From: Paenibacillus terrae
GTDB taxonomy: Bacteria; Bacillota; Bacilli; Paenibacillales; Paenibacillaceae
DNA: 64,000 nucleotides
Direction: 5' to 3'
Assembly: GCF_000943545.1 (NCBI RefSeq)
Contig: NZ_JTHP01000002.1
Coordinates: forward strand, 154,208-218,207
In this document: positions 9,774 to 16,075 of the stretch, piece after piece
Layout: every line of letters starts with the position of its first letter
How positions within the stretch are numbered: the stretch's first letter is position 1
Made by a program: the position numbers and the translations under genes
Notes under the pieces: generated by a model
What the model was told of the DNA's origin: nothing
Database searches by the model: none
What the model saw: only the letters and a program-made list of their open reading frames with translations

Positions 9774-9858
9774 CTTTTTGTTTATTATAACTGTACCTGT
9801 GCAGTCGAATAATCATGATCAGGGTATCCAACCTCTTGAACAACATGGAGGCGCTTAA
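9736..9858 (+). CDS. Secreted pre-pro-peptide, candidate communication peptide (AimP/AloP-like)
   Basis: This 40-residue gene starts inside the end of the receptor gene (38-bp overlap, other frame). An AAAAGGTG site lies about 12 bases upstream. The product has a classical export signal: MLKKM, a hydrophobic stretch VLLIVAASFLFIITV, then PVQS as a possible cleavage region. The polar tail is NNHDQGIQPLEQHGGA. Arbitrium AimP precursors give C-terminal hexapeptides ending in GA (SAIRGA, GMPRGA), and this precursor also ends in GA, so EQHGGA or a slightly longer C-terminal fragment is a reasonable guess at the mature signal. Secretion, processing and re-import through an Opp system are inferred. 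Confidence 0.78.
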   Translation: MLKKMVLLIVAASFLFIITVPVQSNNHDQGIQPLEQHGGA

Positions 9859-9922
9859 ACCGATAGGAACAAGAGAAATCCTCGCCGACCCGTTATGAAC
9901 TAATCCCATAATTGTAATACAT

Positions 9923-10024
9923 TTAGTTTAAACTGCCACAGGAGGACTGTAGTCGGTATTCTACCGGGGACAGTCCTTTGAGCTTTTCTTTAGCTTCACC
10001 CCATAAGACATTCACCCTATGAGT
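9923..10024 (-). pseudogene. IS3-family transposase (OrfB) C-terminal relic
   Basis: On the minus strand an open frame reads RVNVLWGEAKEKLKGLSPVE then YRLQSSCGSLN and stop at 9923. KLKGLSPVEYR is the usual C-terminal signature of IS3-family (IS150-like) DDE transposases. Nothing of the catalytic core remains upstream. This is the stump of a deleted insertion sequence immediately behind the peptide gene. Confidence 0.75.
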
Positions 10025-10144
10025 TATTTATCCCATTAACCATTCACACTAATAAATATTAAGTGACTCTTCGCTCTACTGGATGGGTAAAGCAACTAGA
10101 GTAAAGTCATAGGTTGGACTAATCCTAGAAGGAGCAAACGGAAC

Positions 10145-10327
10145 ATGACTAAAAAAGCAAGACGAACCTTTAGTGCTGATAACTCTGATCTTAATCATTT
10201 TTTATGTGTTGGTCCAATTTACTTGCATCTAATCATTAACCGTCTTGAATTTCATGAAGGTTATTCTAACTTTGTATCCAACCACATTTACCTTATGGAA
10301 AATTTTCCACTTCGGTATTTTGCTTGA
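10145..10327 (+). pseudogene. IS3-family OrfA N-terminal relic
   Basis: An AGAAGGAG site and ATG begin a frame reading MTKKARRTFSAD, the common start of IS3 OrfA proteins (normally followed by FK.Q.VQLY). After these 12 residues the sequence becomes unrelated and stops at 10327. It lies on the opposite strand from the OrfB relic at 9923, so the two stumps derive from inverted pieces or from two insertions. Confidence 0.6.
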
Positions 10328-10577
10328 GGGTTGCCTACTCCATACACTCACTTTTAGTGACTTCGATACTTCCTAAGTTGCTTCAAGTTATTTTGCTCCC
10401 CAATCTTGGGGAATCAGAATTATACAGCCAAAGCTTCTACGAAAATTTCGGGGAACTTTGAAATGATTTAGGTTCATTCGCCAAAGTTGGCGGTTGAGAA
10501 TTACATATCCCAATGTGGACAAAAAAATCCATATTGAAAACACGAACATATACGATAGTTTTGATAGAAATATCAAT

Positions 10578-10609
10578 AATATAGCTAAACATCAATATAG
10601 CTAAACATC
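10578..10609. repeat. Two-copy 16-bp tandem repeat
   Basis: The unit AATATAGCTAAACATC occurs twice head-to-tail with no mismatch in non-coding DNA. A simple slippage duplication is the likely origin. Confidence 0.7.
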
Positions 10610-10689
10610 AAATTGACGACTTGCTCAAACTGGTCGATTATTTCGATAGGTTGGAAATTATGCGATGTCGCACGATTTGAATATAAAAA

Positions 10690-10723
10690 TATCCAGTCAC
10701 CGCGAATAGGGGGTAACTGGATA
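10690..10723. other. Hairpin in intergenic DNA
   Basis: The arms TATCCAGT and ACTGGATA (8 bp, extended by ACC/GGT with one bulge) enclose a short G-rich loop. There is no T run on the plus strand, so it is not a clear terminator; an operator or decayed IS end is possible. Confidence 0.4.
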
Positions 10724-10916
10724 GTGAAATTGATGTTTTATATGGTGTGGACATTCTTCTTCACAACATAAAATTCGCTTACATTAATCTAAGGTTGATA
10801 GTTTATTTAGTAAGTTTTATGAAAGCTACCAACCGTAGAGTTATACTTGGCAATATCAGATGGTAAATGTTTTTTCAATATTTTTTTTGAATTATAACCC
10901 AAAAAAGGAGATAGTC

Positions 10917-11246
10917 ATGAAAAAATATGGAGTAGCAATTTTTATAGTAATAATACTTGCAACCGTTTGGATGCTTAGTAATTACACTAAAAGTCATACT
11001 CAAAACGAAGTATTCAACTATCTTGTAAAAATTCAAGGATACAAACCATCTGAAATTTATTCAGTTGAAACTCAAATAGGTAAAGCTCCCTTAGTTAGTA
11101 CACAAGTTATATTCAAGGACGAAACAAATGCAAGGTATTTTTATAAAAAAGAGCAAGGTAAAATTATTCAGTATAGCCAAGCCCCCGTTAAAGGAGTAGA
11201 TGATGGGGCGTATAGCTATAAACATAAAGAAAAAAAATCAAGCTAA
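10917..11246 (+). CDS. DUF3139-like small membrane-anchored protein
   Basis: The 109-residue protein has an N-terminal membrane anchor (MKKYGVAIFIVIILATVWML) and an extracytoplasmic domain with QNEVFNYLVKIQGYKPSEIYSVE and VIFKDETNARYFYKKEQGKIIQYSQ, matching the pattern of DUF3139 proteins of Firmicutes (helix, GY..sdI, then a short beta domain). Function is unknown. An upstream ATG at 10860 exists, but ATG 10917 has AAAAAAGGAG at correct spacing. It is AT-rich and stands alone between IS relics and the second hairpin element, suggesting accessory DNA. Confidence 0.65.
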   Translation: MKKYGVAIFIVIILATVWMLSNYTKSHTQNEVFNYLVKIQGYKPSEIYSVETQIGKAPLVSTQVIFKDETNARYFYKKEQGKIIQYSQAPVKGVDDGAYSYKHKEKKSS

Positions 11247-11444
11247 CTAATCAAGTCTCTTCGGTATTCGACATGGGTAAAATAGACTGCGATTTTATAT
11301 GGAGAGGCGCTGGTTAGCATAGCGAAGAGCCAAAAAAGAATCCTCCAGGCTTTTTAGCCCTTCAGATCCTCAATCTTCGAAGTCTTTAAATCTTTTCGCC
11401 CTTCCCATACTCCACCCACATTTCGGAAAAATGAGTTGCTTTGT

Positions 11445-11589
11445 GGCGGGTAGTAGCGGAGCGGAGGGGTTGAATCTGGAGGAGCGTGAGCGTTCGCCTT
11501 TGCAGTGGGATTCTTACCTCTACATGTCTTATACAATCCGAAGAATCCCGCTGCAACAGCGATCGGAAGATCAACCCCTTCGCGGAGCC
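11445..11589 (+). repeat. Covarying hairpin element, copy B
   Basis: 145 nt, opposite in strand to copy A at 7513-7656. The same conserved blocks are present (GGCGGGTAG.AGCGGAGCGG at the start, GCGTTCGCCTTTGC before the inner stem, GCAACAGCGATC after it, CGCGGAGCC at the end). The outer stem is AGGGGTTGA/TCAACCCCT and the inner stem GGGATTCTT/AAGAATCCC, both different from copy A but fully paired. It lies 22 bp past the ribD stop codon, where it could also end transcription. Confidence 0.8.
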
Positions 11590-11611
11590 TCTCTCCCACC
11601 CACAACCCCAC

Positions 11612-12712
11612 TCATTTTTCCCGCCCAAAATACCCTTCTATCTTCCAGTCCACGCCGACCTGCGTTACGCTCAAATCTTGTAACGCTACTGCATCGCTCA
11701 TGGCGGACACCCCTTCTCCCCCGAGAAAGCCCGGTGCTCCACGCCCTCCAACCAGCTTTGGCGCAATGTACAGTACCAGCTTGTCAGCCAGTCCTTGCTG
11801 CACGAACGAAGCGTTCACCTCGGCCCCGCCCTCCACGAACACCGAAGATACCTCCGCTGCGCCCAAAATATCCAGCATTTGCGGCAGGTTGACCCGATCA
11901 CTGTTTTCATCCTGTGTCGGATACACCTTTACACCCAACTGTTCCAGCTGATTCCGCTTGTCTTCATCATAAGCACGTCCTGTAAATATCCAGGTAGGTG
12001 CCTCACCATCTTTAATAACACGTGCATCCAAAGGAATACGTAGCGTGCTGTCCAGAATGATGCGAATCGGATTCCGGCCTTCCGGCAGACGAGTAGTAAG
12101 CTGCGGATTATCGTGAATGACTGTCTGTACACCGACCAGTATCCCTACATGCTCGTTACGAAGGCGATGCACATCTTCCCGTGCCACTTCGGACGTAATC
12201 CATTTGCTTTCCGAGGTCCGGGTGGCGATTTTACCATCCAGCGTCACCGCTGATTTGATCGTGATAAAAGGACGCTTGCTCACGATATATTGGTTAAACA
12301 CTTCATTCATGCGGGCAGATTCCTGCTCACATACCCCAGTGATGACCTCAATGCCCGCATCCTTCAAGATTTGTACCCCTCTGCCCGAAACCAGCGGGTT
12401 CGGATCCAGCGCTGCAATAACGACCCGACGAATGCCAGCCTTCACAATCGCTTCCGCGCACGGGCCTGTCCGTCCATGGTGGGAACACGGCTCCAGCGTC
12501 ACATAAATCGTCGCTCCCTGAGCATGTTCACCCGCCATACGCAAAGCATGAATCTCGGCATGTGGCTCGCCGGGCTTCAGATGAGCGCCGATCCCGACGA
12601 TGCGACCGTTGTTCACAATGACCGAGCCGACGAGCGGATTCGGTTCTGTTTGTCCCTTGGCACTTTTGGCATTTTCCAGCGCCAGGCGCATATATTTCTC
12701 GTGAGTGGTCAT
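11612..12712 (-). CDS. ribD: Bifunctional diaminohydroxyphosphoribosylaminopyrimidine deaminase / reductase
   Basis: A full-length 366-residue RibD. The N-terminal deaminase has the zinc motifs PHAEIHAL and EPCSHHGRTGPC; the C-terminal reductase begins at about residue 150 (RPFITIKSAVTLDGKIAT) and contains SSVFVEGGAEVNASF. It makes the second and third steps from GTP towards 5-amino-6-ribitylaminouracil. It overlaps the GTP cyclohydrolase II gene by ATGA, so translation is coupled. No ribE, ribBA or ribH gene follows, which is unusual for the riboflavin operon of this group; see the finding on the mini-operon. Confidence 0.93.
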   Translation of the reverse strand: MTTHEKYMRLALENAKSAKGQTEPNPLVGSVIVNNGRIVGIGAHLKPGEPHAEIHALRMAGEHAQGATIYVTLEPCSHHGRTGPCAEAIVKAGIRRVVIAALDPNPLVSGRGVQILKDAGIEVITGVCEQESARMNEVFNQYIVSKRPFITIKSAVTLDGKIATRTSESKWITSEVAREDVHRLRNEHVGILVGVQTVIHDNPQLTTRLPEGRNPIRIILDSTLRIPLDARVIKDGEAPTWIFTGRAYDEDKRNQLEQLGVKVYPTQDENSDRVNLPQMLDILGAAEVSSVFVEGGAEVNASFVQQGLADKLVLYIAPKLVGGRGAPGFLGGEGVSAMSDAVALQDLSVTQVGVDWKIEGYFGREK

Positions 12713-13473
12713 AGAACCTCCCTGAAATCGAAATCCCGCAAATGGCCGGACCGTTCCACCTTCGTATTCAAATAGCGTTCATTATATTGCGACACATCGC
12801 CCCACAGCGGCATACGTCCTGCCACATTCATACCGGATTGCTTCAAAGCCTCCAGCTTTTTAGGGTTATTTGTAATTAAGGTTACCGGTTTTTGTCTCAG
12901 ATGACGGAGCACACTAATCGCATCCGCATAATCGCGAGTATCATCTTCAAAGCCCAATTGGTGGTTGGCTTCAACGGTATCCATGCCTTCCTCCTGCAAA
13001 ATGTAAGCCATCGCTTTGCTGAACAAGCCGATCCCGCGGCCCTCATGGTTTGCCAGATAGAACAACGCACCCGTTCCGTGCTCAACAATCATTTTCATGG
13101 ACTGGTGAAGCTGAAATCCGCAATCACAACGCTTGCTACCAAAAATATCTCCAGTATGGCAAATGCTATGCATACGAACAAGCGCATTTTCCGACTGTTG
13201 AAGATCGCCGTACACCAGTACGCTCGATTGTTGCCCCTCTGCCAAATTCAGTGTGGACAAACGCTTCACAATCGTGTCAGCGGTGGCATTCATCAAGTCC
13301 TGACGATCTTCCTCATCCCGTACAGGCAACCAGCAATACCATTGAAAAACAACCGTTTCCCCTTCCAAATTGACTGGCAGCTTAATCGGCCCTACCAAAA
13401 TCGTCGAAGATTGCTCCCCGCGAATCGTTTGAATTTTATCATTAAGTAGCGTAGCTACGTCTTTTTGGTTCAT
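12709..13473 (-). CDS. ribA: GTP cyclohydrolase II (stand-alone RibA)
   Basis: The 254-residue protein has the GCHII zinc site SICHTGDIFGSKRCDCG (C-x10-C-x-C), the HEGRGIGL active-site loop, VEANHQLGF and the LITNNPKKLEAL segment. It opens GTP to 2,5-diamino-6-ribosylamino-pyrimidinone phosphate. About 80 N-terminal residues precede the core; they do not resemble the RibB (DHBP synthase) domain normally fused in Bacilli, so it is not a RibBA. It lies between a flavin monooxygenase and ribD and is probably dedicated to that operon rather than to bulk riboflavin synthesis. Confidence 0.88.
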   Translation of the reverse strand: MNQKDVATLLNDKIQTIRGEQSSTILVGPIKLPVNLEGETVVFQWYCWLPVRDEEDRQDLMNATADTIVKRLSTLNLAEGQQSSVLVYGDLQQSENALVRMHSICHTGDIFGSKRCDCGFQLHQSMKMIVEHGTGALFYLANHEGRGIGLFSKAMAYILQEEGMDTVEANHQLGFEDDTRDYADAISVLRHLRQKPVTLITNNPKKLEALKQSGMNVAGRMPLWGDVSQYNERYLNTKVERSGHLRDFDFREVL

Positions 13474-13505
13474 CTCTCTGCACCATCCTTTATATAAGCT
13501 TACTT

Positions 13506-14609
13506 CTATATAATTTGATTTTCCGCTTGTAAAAAATGTTCATGAAACGTGGATTCCATCGTAAGCTGTCGTTCCTGAAGCTCTGTGACAGTCTGCCGCC
13601 GCCCGTCTTCGAACGCCTTTAGGCCCGCTGCAGTATATCCACCCTCCTGACGCAAACGAAGAAGCTCACTCGCCAGTACATCGGCATCCTTCAAGGCTGC
13701 GTTCAAGCCAAAAGCTCCGGTAGGTGTCATGGTATGCGCCGCATCTCCAATGAGGACCAGTCCGTTCCGCGACCACGTATCACTGCGGCTGCTGAAAATA
13801 TCCAACGGTACGAAGTCCTTCCACGAACGAATGTGATCATGCACGTTATGCTCCAGATCGGGAAATGCATCTGCCAACAGCTGTATGAACGGTTCAAACG
13901 ACTGCTTAAACAAGGCAGGAAAGCTGCCTTCATCTACGTTCCAGCCAATTTGAATATAGCCCTCAGCCTGCGAAAATAAAGACAACTGCCGCCCGTTGAC
14001 CAATGCCAGACGTGTGACAGGCTCCCATCCGGCAGGTGCCATAATTTTGGCCCACAGCAGATCATAGCCGTGTCTGATATTCGTCACTGGCATCTGCGCC
14101 AGCTTGCACACGGTCGAATAGCGACCATCTGCCCCGACAATAACAGAGCTGCGAATCGTAACCTCATCGCCGTTCTTATCGCAAGCGATCAAGCCTGTGT
14201 AGCCCTGCTCGCTATCGCCTTCCAGCGCAGTCACTGTCGTGCCCGCCAAATAACGAAAGGACTCATACGTAGCCGCCTGCTTGAGCAAAGCGTCCAAAAA
14301 ATGAGGCTGTGGAATATGGACCCCTACATTACCGACCGCTGGCTCAATCGTCTTCACCTGCTGCTGATGCTCCCAATATTCGATTCTCGTCGAAGCGAGG
14401 ATGTAGTCCTCATGAATTTGTTCGAGCAGCTTATGCTTTTGGATCACTTGCTGACCCTCATCATTTAAAATTTCGCCGCGAAAAGCCTTTCCCGCCACGC
14501 TCTGCCGCTCAACCAATATCGTCGAAACACCTTGCTCCGCCAACAAACAGGATAACAAGGCCCCGGCTGGTCCCCCTCCAACTACGCACACTTCACATTC
14601 CAGCTTCAT
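13506..14609 (-). CDS. FAD-dependent class A (PHBH-type) monooxygenase
   Basis: The 367-residue protein shows the three signatures of aromatic-ring flavin monooxygenases: CVVGGGPAGALLSCLLAEQG at the N terminus (FAD ADP part), the DG motif VGADGRYSTV near residue 190, and LIGDAAHTMTPTGAFGLNAA near residue 300 (ribityl/FAD). It would hydroxylate a small aromatic or heteroaromatic substrate using NAD(P)H and O2. It is the first gene of an operon with GTP cyclohydrolase II and RibD, 32 bp apart, so a pterin- or flavin-precursor-like substrate is an attractive guess. Its promoter lies in a 114-bp module also found before the efflux operon at 22.3 kb. Confidence 0.85.
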   Translation of the reverse strand: MKLECEVCVVGGGPAGALLSCLLAEQGVSTILVERQSVAGKAFRGEILNDEGQQVIQKHKLLEQIHEDYILASTRIEYWEHQQQVKTIEPAVGNVGVHIPQPHFLDALLKQAATYESFRYLAGTTVTALEGDSEQGYTGLIACDKNGDEVTIRSSVIVGADGRYSTVCKLAQMPVTNIRHGYDLLWAKIMAPAGWEPVTRLALVNGRQLSLFSQAEGYIQIGWNVDEGSFPALFKQSFEPFIQLLADAFPDLEHNVHDHIRSWKDFVPLDIFSSRSDTWSRNGLVLIGDAAHTMTPTGAFGLNAALKDADVLASELLRLRQEGGYTAAGLKAFEDGRRQTVTELQERQLTMESTFHEHFLQAENQII

Positions 14610-14696
14610 CTGACTTCCCCCTGCACCTAAACCATGACCTCAACAATTAGTCCGTTCCTGTCAATTTAATTGCATCGTTATAATATCAAATTTTAA

Positions 14697-14810
14697 GCAT
14701 TTTGCAACAGTCCCAAGAGCGATTTCAAATCAGCAATATATAGATCGAAGCGGTTTAGTTCGTCTATCTATTGTACTTTCGAGCGTTGGGAATCGAATGA
14801 TGCAAAATAC
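14697..14810 (-). repeat. 114-bp upstream module, copy 1 (MITE-like or operator/promoter)
   Basis: The minus-strand sequence is about 95 percent identical by eye (six differences) to 22185-22297 on the plus strand. The ends form short inverted repeats (TATTTTGCATCA against TGTTGCAAAATGC). The centre has an arm pair around ATAGACGAACTAAACCG and CTTCGATCTATAT. It points at the monooxygenase gene, ending 87 bp before its ATG, just as copy 2 points at the efflux operon. It may be a miniature element carrying a promoter, or a shared control region. Confidence 0.8.
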
Positions 14811-14839
14811 TATATATACGTCCGTATCGAATCCAGCAA

Positions 14840-14920
14840 GTTACTTTATGTAACAAAGTATATTTATATCATTCGATTTCGTCAAGTAATAAATTTATGT
14901 AAAGTAAAATCATTTACTTT
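14840..14920 (+). promoter_or_regulatory. Palindromes upstream of the HxlR gene
   Basis: Two perfect palindromes occur: GTTAC-TTTAT-GTAAC at 14840-14854 and AAAGTAAA-ATCA-TTTACTTT at 14901-14920, the latter 41 bp before the start codon. HxlR-family regulators bind such short dyads near their own promoter, so autoregulation is likely but unproven. Confidence 0.5.
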
Positions 14921-14960
14921 TAACAGTAGATCGTTAATAATAGGAGCATGAGGTGATCAC

Positions 14961-15293
14961 ATGAACATACCGCAAATGTGCCCACGGTTTGAAAAAGCTA
15001 TGGAGTTACTGAGCAAGCGTTGGACGGTGTTAATTGTATTTCAGCTAACTAACGGTCCGCAACGTTTCGTCGCTATTGAGAATTCAATTCCCAATTTAAG
15101 CGGGAAGGTCCTTTCCGATCGCTTGAAAGAGCTTGAGGAAGAAGGCATTATACTACGTATGGTCTATCCCGAAAAGCCTGTTCGGATCGAATACTCCCTT
15201 ACGGATAAGGGACGCGATCTAGCTCCATTGTTTGATCATATCGGCACTTGGGCTACCCGCTGGGTTGAAGTTTTGCCAGCAATTGAGCAGTAA
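14961..15293 (+). CDS. HxlR-family transcriptional regulator
   Basis: 110 residues with the HxlR winged-helix pattern: CPRFEKAMELLSKRWTVLIV, PNLSGKVLSDRLKELEEEGI as recognition region, and the wing RIEYSLTDKGRDLAPL. The first Cys (Cys7) is in the place of the redox-sensing Cys of YodB/CatR/HypR, so thiol or quinone sensing is possible. It is divergent from the monooxygenase-ribA-ribD operon and is a good candidate for its regulator. GAGGTG lies before the ATG. Confidence 0.85.
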   Translation: MNIPQMCPRFEKAMELLSKRWTVLIVFQLTNGPQRFVAIENSIPNLSGKVLSDRLKELEEEGIILRMVYPEKPVRIEYSLTDKGRDLAPLFDHIGTWATRWVEVLPAIEQ

Positions 15294-15338
15294 TAACCTG
15301 AGTTAAACCGACACGGACTCAGACTGCTAACATGCCAA

Positions 15339-15394
15339 AGAACGCCTTTGCTCCAAGTACAATTCGTACTCATGACGCAAGGCGTTCTATTTTT
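15339..15394 (+). terminator. Terminator of the HxlR gene
   Basis: The arms AGAACGCCTT and AAGGCGTTCT are followed by ATTTTT; the loop is about 30 nt. Confidence 0.8.
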
Positions 15395-15421
15395 CATATG
15401 ACGGATTGCCCTATGATTTAC

Positions 15422-15535
15422 TTATATATCGCCGCGTTGCATTTCCCCGCGAATGGACTGAACCCGCTTTTTTCCCCAATCATACATCATCTCGACAATC
15501 GGTAAAATCGTCATCCCCAGCTCGGTCATAAAGGC
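15422..15535 (-). pseudogene. HxlR-family regulator, C-terminal remnant
   Basis: The minus strand encodes TELGMTILPIVEMMYDWGKK and a tail ending RGDI, clearly the last third of an HxlR protein (TELG..L.PIl..m..WG). Its reading frame runs without a break into sequence that belongs to a DJ-1-type gene on the other strand, so the HTH part has been removed by a deletion or recombination ending near 15530. Confidence 0.7.
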
Positions 15536-16040
15536 TCTTTTTATTATACCCCCGGAACGCTTTAATGAAGATGAATTGTTTAAACCGAAGGAAGCGCTGG
15601 AGCAAGCAGGCGTTACCGTTACGCTGGCTAGTACCAAAACAGGTGAAATTATCGGTGACTACAACGGTAAAGCGACCGCGAATCTGGTTTTCACAGACGC
15701 TGTCCCTACTGATTATGACGTGGTCGCTGTAATCGGCGGATCGGGCACGAATGATCATCTGTGGAACAACGCGGATCTCCAATCCCTGCTAAAACAAACG
15801 CATGAGCAAAAGATTCTGTTGTCCGGCATCTGTGCTGGCTCTGTAGCCGTGGCCCAAACCGGGCTGCTCTCCGGCAGAGCGGCTGCATGCTATCCGGTGG
15901 ATGTGCAAAAGGATCAGCTCCAGACGTATCAAGTCGAATATGTGACTCAGCATGTGGTTGCCCATAGCGACATCATCACTGCTGATGGTCCAGACGGCGC
16001 ACAGAAATTTGGCGAAGCCCTCGTTCAAGCCTTGCAATAG
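15528..16040 (+). pseudogene. DJ-1/PfpI-family protein with damaged start
   Basis: The frame encodes about 170 residues of a DJ-1/PfpI protein: KALFIIPPERFNEDELFKPK at the N terminus, VTLASTKTG, VIGGSG, and the nucleophile elbow LSGICAGSVAVAQTGLLSG with the reactive Cys. The expected initiating ATG before KALF is missing: the codon there is ATA (15528), directly at the junction with the HxlR remnant. The only in-frame start nearby, TTG 15576, lacks a ribosome binding site and would remove the first beta strand. Most likely an inactivated gene, though an unusual start cannot be excluded. Confidence 0.65.
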
Positions 16041-16075
16041 GTTTGAGCCGAGCCCCCACAGAACAGGTAATACGA

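Larger units (their letters stand above)
10328..10916. other. AT-rich gap with small repeats, no gene seen
   Basis: No supported gene. It contains a CCCC/GGGG hairpin near 10400, an exact tandem duplication of a 16-bp unit (AATATAGCTAAACATC) at 10578-10609, and a hairpin TATCCAGT/ACTGGATA at 10690-10723. The end of the gap provides the promoter region of the DUF3139 gene. Confidence 0.5.

Noticed and set aside
8355..9858. Prophage lysis-lysogeny module
   Set aside because: The receptor/peptide pair resembles arbitrium, but no integrase, repressor, aimX-like or phage structural gene is in the neighbourhood.
11431..11951. Two Pro/Ser/Thr-rich open frames on the plus strand
   Set aside because: They run through hairpin element B and then antisense to ribD; composition is typical of non-coding translation.
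14610..14960. FMN riboswitch before the monooxygenase-ribA-ribD operon
   Set aside because: Searched by eye for the conserved RFN blocks; none is present. The gap instead holds the 114-bp module and HxlR dyads.
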